NCBI GenBank assembly: GCA_031266695.1
Contig: JAISAK010000079.1
Span: 1 to 8,911 of the forward strand
DNA: 8,911 nt
Direction of reading: 5' to 3'
Source of the DNA: Treponema sp.
Lineage (GTDB): Bacteria; Spirochaetota; Spirochaetia; Treponematales; Breznakiellaceae
Each line of letters starts with the position of its first letter. Positions within the stretch are counted from its first letter, which is position 1. The position numbers were made by a program, and so were the translations under genes. Shown here piece by piece: positions 1 to 5,435 of the stretch. The notes below the pieces were generated by a model that saw only the letters and a list, made by a program, of their open reading frames with translations, was not told the origin of the DNA and did no database searches.

Positions 1-969
1 GATCATATCTTTGTGAACAGCCAAACCGCCGGACGGGTTCCCCTTTCCAGTTTCGCGTCCTACAAGGAAGGGACCGGCCCCATGACCATCAGCCGGGAAA
101 ACCAGAGCCGGGTGATCCATGTGACCGCCGGGGCGGTTCCCGGCGCCAAACTCAACCAGCTTGAAGACAAGGTCCGGACCTTGATCACCGCGGAGATTCC
201 CGCGGAGGACGATCTTATCATCGAATTTGCCGGGGACAACGCGGAGATGATGAAGATGATGAGGCGGTTTGTCCTGATCCTTGTGGTGGCGGCGGTCCTC
301 GTATTCGGGGTTATGGCAAGCCTCTTTGAGTCCTTCCGTGATCCCTTCATCATCATTTTTACCATTCCCCTTTCGGTAATCGGCATTGTGGCGATTTACC
401 TCATAACCGGAGACACCTTTAACATCCTCACCGCGGTGGGGCTCCTGGTACTGGTGGGGGTTATCGTCAACAACGGTATCGTTCTGGTGGACTATACCAA
501 CCTGCTCCGCAAGCGGGGGCTTTCCCTCCACGACGCCTGTGTGGAAGCGGCGGGGAACCGGCTCAGGCCCATTCTTATGACAACCCTGACCACGATTCTG
601 GGCCTGGTGCCCATGGCCTTTTCCCCCGGCGAGGGTTCGGAACTGGTGGCCCCCATCGGCAAAACCGTTCTTGGCGGCCTTTCCTTCGGTACCCTGATGA
701 CTCTGTTCCTTATGCCGGCGGTCTACGCCATTATGAACAAACATTCCGACGACAGGGACGCGCGGGCCGAGGCGCGGCGGGAACGGATTGCCGCGGGGCT
801 TAAAAAAGAGAAGAAAAAGAAATGGCGGAAGGACATCGCGGCCGGGGCGAATTTTGTTTCAACCGGCAGCGACGGGGCGGCGGGTTTCCCGGCCTTCGAT
901 TCTGACGCAAAAACCTTTGAGCTGCCGGCAGGCGCCCTGCGGCCCCGGACAGAGGGGGACGGTATATGA
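1..969 (+). CDS. RND-family efflux transporter, inner-membrane subunit (C-terminal part, 5' end outside window)
   Basis: This is the last 322 residues of a proton-driven RND pump of the AcrB/MexB (HAE1) type, which exports drugs, lipophiles or metabolites across the inner membrane with a periplasmic adaptor and an outer-membrane channel. The reading frame is open from base 1 (first residues DHIFVNSQTAG), so the GTG at 13 is only an internal codon. The start of the visible part is the end of the periplasmic porter domain (VPLSSFASYKEG). It is followed by the last block of membrane helices, with family signatures FESFRDPFIIIFTIPLSV, GVIVNNGIVLVDY and RLRPILMTTLTTILGLVP. After the last helix comes a hydrophilic tail of roughly 75 residues, with a very basic stretch (KKEKKKKWRK), which is longer than usual. 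Its stop overlaps the start of the next gene by four bases. The substrate cannot be told from this part. The family is secure. Confidence 0.93.
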   Translation, partial: DHIFVNSQTAGRVPLSSFASYKEGTGPMTISRENQSRVIHVTAGAVPGAKLNQLEDKVRTLITAEIPAEDDLIIEFAGDNAEMMKMMRRFVLILVVAAVLVFGVMASLFESFRDPFIIIFTIPLSVIGIVAIYLITGDTFNILTAVGLLVLVGVIVNNGIVLVDYTNLLRKRGLSLHDACVEAAGNRLRPILMTTLTTILGLVPMAFSPGEGSELVAPIGKTVLGGLSFGTLMTLFLMPAVYAIMNKHSDDRDARAEARRERIAAGLKKEKKKKWRKDIAAGANFVSTGSDGAAGFPAFDSDAKTFELPAGALRPRTEGDGI

Positions 970-1256
970 TCCGTATTGAAATAATTGCAAACCACTCGGT
1001 GGAAGATAATGTCCTTGACGCCCTGGCAGCGGCCGGCGTGGGCAAGTACTACACCAGGTTCCCCAATATTTTGGGGGTCGGCTCTTCCGGCCCCCGGATG
1101 GGCGACGCCATCTGGCCGGAAGAAAATTTCGTTGTGGTAATCTGGTGCGAAGAAGATGAAGCCCGCGCCATTGGCAGGGCAGTGGCGGGTGTTAAAGAGC
1201 GCTTCCCCGATGAGGGGATTAAGGTATTCGGCCTGCCACCTGATCCAACGCTGTAG
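966..1256 (+). CDS. Small PII-like / ferredoxin-like-fold protein coupled to the RND pump
   Basis: This is a 96-residue soluble protein. The start ATG overlaps the pump stop codon (ATGA, 966-969), and a G-rich Shine-Dalgarno stretch lies at about 952-960 within the pump gene, so translation is probably coupled. The predicted order beta (MIRIEIIAN), helix (VEDNVLDALAAAG), beta, glycine-rich loop (GVGSSGPRMGD), beta (ENFVVVIWC), helix (EARAIGRAVAGVKERF), beta (IKVFGL) fits the PII/CutA-like alpha-beta fold. Small PII-like proteins of this kind, such as DUF3240-like proteins, are known next to RND and metal-efflux genes. Inference: it senses a ligand or modulates the pump. It lacks an obvious classical PII uridylylation T-loop, so it is probably not GlnB or GlnK. 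The fold assignment is moderate and the function unknown. Confidence 0.7.
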   Translation: MIRIEIIANHSVEDNVLDALAAAGVGKYYTRFPNILGVGSSGPRMGDAIWPEENFVVVIWCEEDEARAIGRAVAGVKERFPDEGIKVFGLPPDPTL

Positions 1257-1261
1257 CATTT

Positions 1262-1345
1262 ATCGGGCCTCACGCCGCGCTGCTGTAAGAGCGTCAACGT
1301 GCTCAAAGTTTCGCACGCTCTATGGGGCGTGGCCTGCCGCCCGAT
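1262..1345. repeat. Nested inverted repeat (hairpin element) between convergent genes
   Basis: Three nested complementary pairs are seen. The outer arm ATCGGGC (1262-1268) pairs with GCCCGAT (1339-1345), the middle arm CACGCC (1271-1276) with GGCGTG (1326-1331), and the inner arm GAGCGT (1289-1294) with ACGCTC (1315-1320). The result is a branched or interrupted hairpin of about 84 bases just after the PII-like gene. It has no T-run of its own and lies 29 bp before a separate terminator-like hairpin. The 11-mer GGGGCGTGGCC within it (1324-1334) recurs at 8767-8777 in the repeat-rich right end. It could be a dispersed intergenic repeat or an mRNA 3' structure. Confidence 0.55.
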
Positions 1346-1374
1346 CCCATGCCGTAGCTTTCCCTGAGAACAGA

Positions 1375-1409
1375 ACGAAGATACCGCCCTTGCTTCGCGG
1401 TATCTTCGT
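1375..1409. terminator. Probable bidirectional rho-independent terminator
   Basis: A perfect 13-bp stem (1375-1387 with 1397-1409) encloses a 9-base loop. It lies between two genes that converge on it: the PII-like gene ends at 1256 (+) and the PilZ gene ends at 1415 (-). On the plus strand it is followed by a T-rich stretch (CTTATTCATTT). The minus-strand side is less T-rich. The position and strength of the stem suggest it ends both transcripts. Confidence 0.75.
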
Positions 1410-1414
1410 CTTAT

Positions 1415-2191
1415 TCATTTCAGATCGTTATCCATCTTATCCTGTAAACTCTGCTGGATGTATTTGCGGATTTTTGTCCTTACCGCCGGATCGATCCGCT
1501 GGGTAAAGAGAACCACATAAATTTTGACAAGCCCGTCCATGCGGGAGCCAAAAACAATGCCTTCCGCCTTGAGGAGCTGGCTCTGAAGCTTGATCTGGAT
1601 ATCCTTAAAGAGCGTGTTTTTGACCAGCTCCGGATCTTTGTCGAAGGTACAGGAAAAACCGACAACGCTGATGTCCTTGATAAGACCGTTTACGAAAGTA
1701 CCGTTTACGGGAAAGTTCACCGTGGTATTGGTCATATTTTCGGTGGTTATCCTGATATACTTGCGCCGGCCCTTGGCGTCCGCCGCTTTGAGTATTTCCA
1801 GGATATAATTGATTGAAACGTTGAGGTCTGAACAGAGTACCGTGTATCCGCACCGAACCCGGACGGAGTTAATATATTTGCGCTGAAGCAGATCGTCGTC
1901 ATTTGCCGAAAGAATGCCTATGGCAGCGCCGCTTGTTTCCGGATCACCCAGGACTTCCCGTATCCAGGCTTCCCAGTTTTTCTCGGACATCCATTCGTCT
2001 ATATCCGCAAAAACAATAGAGTCCGGGTAACTCTTTAAAAGCTGCTTGACTTTATCGTGCTGCTTGATTATGTATACTTCGAATTCCTGCTGGATCAGTT
2101 CTGTCACAACTTTGTTCTGTACCACCGCCGAAGGATGGAGAAAAAAAATCTTTTTGCCCACAAGCCCGGTATTGCCGCTGACCTTATCCAT
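1415..2191 (-). CDS. PilZ-domain protein with N-terminal receiver-like domain (probable c-di-GMP effector)
   Basis: This is a protein of 258 residues from the ATG at 2191. A longer frame to 2350 would run antisense into apbE and starts with unlikely sequence, so I reject it. The C-terminal half carries both PilZ signatures: the RxxxR arginines (RKYIR, residues 143-147) and DxSxxG (DISVVG, 173-178). These are the residues that bind cyclic di-GMP in this family. Residues about 14-125 (KKIFFLHPS onward) look like a degenerate response-regulator receiver fold, with alternating hydrophobic strands and helices but no clear phospho-acceptor aspartate in the usual place. The protein has no signal peptide or membrane segment and so is cytoplasmic. 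It is divergent from apbE with only 37 bp between starts, and no strong Shine-Dalgarno is visible. In treponemes PilZ proteins affect motility and virulence; this one's target is unknown. Confidence 0.85.
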   Translation of the reverse strand: MDKVSGNTGLVGKKIFFLHPSAVVQNKVVTELIQQEFEVYIIKQHDKVKQLLKSYPDSIVFADIDEWMSEKNWEAWIREVLGDPETSGAAIGILSANDDDLLQRKYINSVRVRCGYTVLCSDLNVSINYILEILKAADAKGRRKYIRITTENMTNTTVNFPVNGTFVNGLIKDISVVGFSCTFDKDPELVKNTLFKDIQIKLQSQLLKAEGIVFGSRMDGLVKIYVVLFTQRIDPAVRTKIRKYIQQSLQDKMDNDLK

Positions 2192-2199
2192 GATATGAT
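2172..2199 (+). promoter_or_regulatory. Possible apbE promoter in the short divergent spacer
   Basis: A TTGCCG (2172-2177) and a TATGAT (2194-2199) are separated by 16 bp and point at the apbE start at 2229. The minus 35 lies inside the 5' end of the PilZ gene. The match is moderate. The whole divergent spacer is 37 bp, so promoters for both genes must overlap neighbouring coding sequence. Confidence 0.35.
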
Positions 2200-2228
2200 A
2201 GTAATATAAACTGTTCAAAATATCTACA

Positions 2229-3293
2229 ATGAAAAAACTGGAAAGGCCGGGCACGCTGCCCCTTGCTTGTCTTTTGTGGTGCCTCTTTTCCGCGGCCTGC
2301 GCCAAGGCGCCGCCGGCCCGGATGGAATTTGCGCTGGGTACGGTCTGCACGATTAATCTGTATGAATACGGCTCGGAGGCCCTCTACACGCGCGTTTTTT
2401 CCCGAATCAGGGAAATTGACAGAACCATGAGAACCGGATCGTCCGGGCTTCAGGAGCCGCCCGGCGGCATGGCGGTTTCGGAGGTGGCGCGGATAAACCG
2501 GAACGCCGGGGCCGCGCCGGTGAAGGTGAGCGCCGGCCTGATTGATGTATTGGAACGCTCCCTTTACTACGCGGAATTAAGCGGCGGCGCCTTTGATCCC
2601 ACCATAGGCCCCCTGGTAAGGCTTTGGGGAATCGGCACCGACGCGGAAAGGATTCCCGAAAAACAGGAGAGTGAGGAAGCCCTGGCCCTGGTGAACTGGA
2701 GGGATCTTGCCATAGACCGGGAAGCGGGGACGGTCTTTTTGAAGCGGCAGGGCATGGCGTTGGATCTGGGGGCCATCGCCAAGGGTTACGCCGCCGACGA
2801 AGCGGCGCGGCTTGCCGCCGAAGGCGGGGTAAAACGGGCCATCTTCGACCTGGGGGGCAATATCCTCGCCCTTGGCTCCCGCAGCGAAACGGAAGCCTGG
2901 CGCGTCGGCGTGCAGGACCCCCTGGGGGGAAGGGGCGCGTATATCGGCGTGCTTTCGGTGCGGGATAAAAGCATTGTAACAAGCGGCGTCTACGAGCGCT
3001 TTTTTGAATCCGGCGGCAGGCGCTATCATCACATCCTTTCCACGGCGGACGGCTACCCGGTGGAAAAGGGCCTCCTTTCGGTTACGATTACCGCCCCCGC
3101 ATCCATAGACGCCGACGGTCTTTCCACCTCGGTTTTTGCCCTGGGCTACGAAAAGGGCAGAGCCCTGGCAGAATCCCTGCCCGGCATTGAGGCGATTTTT
3201 ATTTTGGAGGACCTTTCGGTAAGGATTACCGGCGGCCTTGAAGGGAATTTTGAAATAAGGGACGAAAAATATAAGCTTGTCCGGGGAGAATGA
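2229..3293 (+). CDS. apbE: FAD:protein FMN transferase (ApbE family), lipoprotein
   Basis: ApbE proteins split FAD and attach FMN to threonines of flavoproteins such as NqrB, NqrC and RnfG/RnfD. In Treponema pallidum the relative (Ftp) also hydrolyses FAD in the periplasm. This copy has 354 residues. Residues 1-24 form a lipoprotein signal ending SAAC, with the predicted lipidated cysteine at C24. Family landmarks in order are GGAFDPTIGPLV (119-130), DLGAIAKGYAAD (179-190), DLGGNI (207-212), HHIL (267-270) and DGLST (296-300). The last supplies the Mg-binding Asp and Thr (D296, T300). The usual HxxDPxTG loop reads HILSTADG (268-275), so the Asp-Pro is lost while the glycine and following YPV remain. 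The gene is divergent from PilZ and convergent with the PIN toxin gene. No good Shine-Dalgarno precedes the ATG. The family is sure and activity is likely. Confidence 0.93.
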   Translation: MKKLERPGTLPLACLLWCLFSAACAKAPPARMEFALGTVCTINLYEYGSEALYTRVFSRIREIDRTMRTGSSGLQEPPGGMAVSEVARINRNAGAAPVKVSAGLIDVLERSLYYAELSGGAFDPTIGPLVRLWGIGTDAERIPEKQESEEALALVNWRDLAIDREAGTVFLKRQGMALDLGAIAKGYAADEAARLAAEGGVKRAIFDLGGNILALGSRSETEAWRVGVQDPLGGRGAYIGVLSVRDKSIVTSGVYERFFESGGRRYHHILSTADGYPVEKGLLSVTITAPASIDADGLSTSVFALGYEKGRALAESLPGIEAIFILEDLSVRITGGLEGNFEIRDEKYKLVRGE

Positions 3294-3323
3294 GGAAGAA
3301 AACCCCACAAAGCGAAGTTTGCG

Positions 3324-3713
3324 CTATTTTGTCATTTCTAAATATTCTTTTGCCGTTACAATTTTTATATTTCCATATTTTTTCATTTCCAGTAAATGTA
3401 AATCCCCGGATATTATATAATCCGCATGAGCGGTTATTCCACATTCAATATATTTATTATCTTTTTTATCTCTACTGCCATTATTAATTCGCCTTTTAGA
3501 AACAATTTTATTGGCAATTTCTTCAATTGAATTTATGAAATAATTTATTTCATTTCCGTCCGCGTGAAATTTCGGCCGCCCCATTACATCATTAATTTCG
3601 TCCAATATTTCTTTCGTAATAAATATTTCATCTTTTCCGGCTATAACCCGTTCCAAAACCTTCCTTGGATTGCCGCCCCAGAAAAACGAGGATATAAATA
3701 TGTTGGCATCCAA
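3324..3713 (-). CDS. PIN-domain toxin (putative endoribonuclease) of an RHH/PIN toxin-antitoxin pair
   Basis: PIN toxins are Mg-dependent RNases that inhibit growth until neutralised by a partner antitoxin. This one is 129 residues from a TTG at 3713 and belongs to the PIN subfamily beginning LDANIFISSFFWGGNP. The conserved acidic residues are visible: D2 of DAN, E36 or E39 of KEILDEI, D85 of RDKKDNKYIE, and D104 of SGDLHLLEM. The C-terminus ends in the typical IKIVTAKEYLEM. The start is odd. The frame continues upstream as AGG AAA GTA GTA TTG after a TAA stop, so the usual first residues M-K-V-V lack an ATG. A GGAG precedes the AGG codon by 5 bases, and an AAAGGA lies 8 bases before the TTG. 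It lies 108 bp after the antitoxin gene. The region is AT-rich relative to its neighbours. Confidence 0.85.
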   Translation of the reverse strand: MDANIFISSFFWGGNPRKVLERVIAGKDEIFITKEILDEINDVMGRPKFHADGNEINYFINSIEEIANKIVSKRRINNGSRDKKDNKYIECGITAHADYIISGDLHLLEMKKYGNIKIVTAKEYLEMTK

Positions 3714-3744
3714 TACTACTTTCCTTTATACTCCATAGATTTGA

Positions 3745-3786
3745 GTTTGTCAGGCAAGGAATTGTCTAATTCGTTGCCTGACAAAC
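3745..3786. repeat. Inverted repeat 1 in the antitoxin-toxin gap
   Basis: A 13-bp perfect stem (3745-3757 with 3774-3786) encloses a 16-base loop, and its arms contain TTGTCAGG and CCTGACAA. It has no following T-run on either strand. It lies about 30 bases upstream of the toxin start and could act as an mRNA structure limiting toxin translation, an RNase site, or a protein operator. It shares its octamer with the second hairpin at 3800-3830. Confidence 0.7.
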
Positions 3787-3799
3787 AATTATAATCGGA

Positions 3800-3830
3800 A
3801 TTCCCTGACAATTTCAGATTGTCAGGGAAT
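3800..3830. repeat. Inverted repeat 2, overlapping the antitoxin stop; terminator-like on the plus strand
   Basis: A perfect 13-bp stem (3800-3812 with 3818-3830) encloses the 5-base loop TTCAG. The antitoxin stop codon (3822-3824, minus) lies inside the right arm. On the plus strand it is followed by ATTTTTT, the classic shape of an intrinsic terminator. On the minus strand, the direction of the antitoxin and toxin transcript, the following bases are not T-rich, so it more likely acts as an attenuator or stabiliser there. Confidence 0.7.
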
Positions 3831-4079
3831 ATTTTTTCCGGCTTTACTTTCCCTGTATTTTTTTATTTCATCGGTAACATCTTCTTCGGTAAATTTATAT
3901 TTTGACGATAAACTTTCCCCATAGGAAAAAATACTTCCCCACTTCTTTTTTCTTTCTATATATATTCTTGCCGCTTCCCTTATGAGTTCAGACCGGGTTC
4001 TTGCCTCATTTTGGGCAATTTTATCAATCTGTTCCAATAATTCTTCCTGAAAAGATATATTTACCGTCGAAACTGCCAT
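3822..4079 (-). CDS. Ribbon-helix-helix (CopG-type) antitoxin / autorepressor
   Basis: This 85-residue protein starts with the RHH_1 fold: strand STVNISF (4-10), helix EELLEQIDKIAQNE (12-25), turn, and helix TRSELIREAARIYIERK (28-44). Such proteins dimerise, contact operator DNA with the paired strands and repress their own operon. The C-terminal part (about 46-85, with FTEEDVTDEIKKYRE) is the likely toxin-binding arm. The start is well supported: AAGGAG at 4086-4091 (minus) lies six bases before the ATG. It is the first gene of a two-gene unit with the PIN gene downstream, the usual antitoxin-first order. It is AT-rich, unlike the GC-rich core genes on both sides, which suggests horizontal acquisition. 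Confidence 0.88.
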   Translation of the reverse strand: MAVSTVNISFQEELLEQIDKIAQNEARTRSELIREAARIYIERKKKWGSIFSYGESLSSKYKFTEEDVTDEIKKYRESKAGKNIP

Positions 4080-4098
4080 AAAATACTCCTTGTTTTTG

Positions 4099-4127
4099 AG
4101 TATACAATGTTTGTATGATTATATCAA
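4099..4127 (-). promoter_or_regulatory. Promoter of the toxin-antitoxin operon
   Basis: On the minus strand a TTGATA (4122-4127) and a TATACT (4099-4104) are separated by exactly 17 bp, close to the sigma-70 consensus. The predicted transcript starts near 4092, leaving a leader of only about a dozen bases that begins almost at the Shine-Dalgarno sequence. It is the best-formed promoter in the window. Confidence 0.75.
4102..4116. promoter_or_regulatory. Operator-like palindrome between minus 35 and minus 10
   Basis: ATACAA (4102-4107) and TTGTAT (4111-4116) form a perfect six-base inverted repeat with a 3-base spacer. The palindrome lies in the spacer of the toxin-antitoxin promoter and overlaps the minus 10. 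This is where a dimeric RHH repressor would block polymerase, so it is the natural candidate for the antitoxin's own operator. Binding is inferred. Confidence 0.6.
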
Positions 4128-4220
4128 TTGAAGCTTACTCAGTCAAAACTGGCGGAAAAGGCGGGAACCGCTACCCATTATATTGCCATGCTGGAACGTA
4201 TAGCAACGGCCCTTGACTAG
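4128..4220 (+). pseudogene. Remnant of an XRE-type helix-turn-helix regulator gene
   Basis: The plus-strand frame ending in TAG at 4218-4220 reads LTQSKLAEKAGTATHYIAML from 4134 and then continues ERIATALD. This is the first half of an XRE/Cro helix-turn-helix (LTQxxLAExAG...YIxxxE) joined directly to its typical end (LERIAxALD). The middle of the domain, usually ExGxxxPSLEx, is missing. An in-frame deletion between two similar stretches encoding (E)MLE or IAMLE would explain the join. The frame is closed by a TGA just upstream at 4116-4118, so the N-terminus is also gone, and no family ATG remains. The remnant is GC-rich like the chromosomal genes and starts exactly where the AT-rich toxin-antitoxin block ends. 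Confidence 0.65.
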
Positions 4221-4338
4221 GAAATTTATTCGTGTTGAAGGTTTAATACCCCGCCCTTGATGTTGCGTAAGCAACTACTCTGCCGCGCGGTTGTTGATTA
4301 TACCGGCCGGTGTTGACAGGATCGACGCTTTCAGGGCT
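4221..4338. other. Gene-free spacer with small palindromes
   Basis: This stretch lies between the XRE remnant and the end of the PPIase gene. It holds a small hairpin GTTGC-GTAA-GCAAC (4262-4275) and the perfect 10-base palindrome ACCGGCCGGT (4302-4311), 28 bases beyond the PPIase stop. Neither is followed by a clear T-run on the minus strand, so I cannot point to a convincing terminator for the PPIase operon. The octamer GCGTAAGC in the hairpin recurs at 8692-8699. Confidence 0.4.
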
Positions 4339-5415
4339 TCACTTTATTCCCACCAACTCCATTTCGAAAACAAGGAAGCTGTTCGCGGGGATAGTGTCGT
4401 TTCCCACAGATCTGTCGCCGTAGGCAAGCTCCGGCGGAATAAGGGCCAGCCGTTTTTCGCCAATCTTCATGTCCAGGATCATTTCGTCCCAGCCGGGTAT
4501 TACCCTGCCGACGCCGGCCTGAAATTCAAGGGGGCCGCCGTGAAACTCGGAGCCGTCAAAGACCTGCCCCGAAAGCAACGACCCCTTGTAGTTTACCCGT
4601 ACCGTCCTGCCCGCCGTTGGTTTGGCGCCGGTTCCCTCTTTCTGAATTATGTAGCGGACTCCCGAAGGCGTTTGGGTAGTATTGGGATATTTTGAATTTA
4701 TCAGCGCAAGATCCGCGCTGCGCCGGGCCCTTGCCCCGGCTTCCGCGGCGGCGACGGCTTCTTTGAGCAGATTGTCAAAGGCCGCCTGATCCGTCTTGAA
4801 GGCATTCGCCGCAGGGCCATTGCGTATAATGGTTACTCTTTCGATCCTGTCACCCTGTTTGATAGAGTTCACTACATTCTGGCCCTCCGCCACTCTGCCA
4901 AAAACAGTGTGCTTCCCGTCAAGGTGGGGCGTGGAAACAAGGGTAATGAAAAATTGGCTTCCGTTGGTTCCCGGCCCGGCGTTTGCCATAGAGAGAATTC
5001 CGGGCCCCTCGTGTTTAAGGCTTGGGTCAAATTCATCGGGAAAGCGGTAACCGGGCCCGCCGCGGCCGTTCCCCAGGGGATCGCCGCCCTGGATCATAAA
5101 ATCCTCGGAATCTCCGTTGGACCGGGAAATTACCCGGTGAAAGGTAAGGCCGTTGTAATAGGGCTTGCCCCCGGCGGCGGTCATTTTCCCCTCGGCAAGG
5201 GCCGCGAAGTTACAGACCGTAAGGGGCGTTTTTTGAAATTCCAGGCGCACCACAATATCGCCGCGGCTGGTTGAGATCCGGGCAAAAAGACCGTTGCCCA
5301 GCGCCGCGTCGCCCGGCGCGCCAAGGGCTGTTTCCGCCGTCAGCGCCAGGAACAGGCCGCCAAAAACGGCGCAGAGAAACGGTTTAGACCGGATAGAATT
5401 ACTGAATAACAACAT
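4339..5415 (-). CDS. Secreted cyclophilin-FKBP fusion peptidyl-prolyl isomerase (dual-family immunophilin)
   Basis: This 358-residue protein joins two unrelated prolyl isomerases. Residues 1-33 are a signal peptide (basic start, hydrophobic core to LTAETALG), so it acts in the periplasm or on the envelope. Residues about 43-198 are a cyclophilin with the catalytic motifs FHRVI (92-96, R94), FMIQGGD (106-112), GSQFFIT (152-158) and LDGKHTVFG (165-173). A charged, alanine-rich helical linker (about 202-240) follows. Residues about 252-357 are an FKBP with VNYKG (274-278), VFDGS (285-289), VIPGWDEM (305-312) and [10 protein letters not shown] (325-334). Both sites look intact. The start is supported by AAGGAG (5424-5429) eight bases upstream. 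The gene begins 20 bp after the recR stop and is probably in its operon. Cyclophilin-first fusions of this sort have been described in spirochaetes. Clients are unknown. Confidence 0.93.
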   Translation of the reverse strand: MLLFSNSIRSKPFLCAVFGGLFLALTAETALGAPGDAALGNGLFARISTSRGDIVVRLEFQKTPLTVCNFAALAEGKMTAAGGKPYYNGLTFHRVISRSNGDSEDFMIQGGDPLGNGRGGPGYRFPDEFDPSLKHEGPGILSMANAGPGTNGSQFFITLVSTPHLDGKHTVFGRVAEGQNVVNSIKQGDRIERVTIIRNGPAANAFKTDQAAFDNLLKEAVAAAEAGARARRSADLALINSKYPNTTQTPSGVRYIIQKEGTGAKPTAGRTVRVNYKGSLLSGQVFDGSEFHGGPLEFQAGVGRVIPGWDEMILDMKIGEKRLALIPPELAYGDRSVGNDTIPANSFLVFEMELVGIK

Positions 5416-5435
5416 GCTTTATACTCCTTACACTT

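Noticed and set aside
723..1259. 178-codon minus-strand open frame opposite the pump and the PII-like gene
   Set aside because: It is antisense to two well-supported genes, has no recognisable motif, and is a product of the GC-rich codon bias.
2192..2350. Longer N-terminus for the PilZ protein
   Set aside because: It would lie antisense to the apbE signal-peptide region, and its residues look like shadow translation. The ATG at 2191 begins the ordered domain.
2577..3308. 243-codon minus-strand open frame opposite apbE
   Set aside because: It is a shadow of apbE, whose full set of family motifs leaves no doubt about the coding strand.
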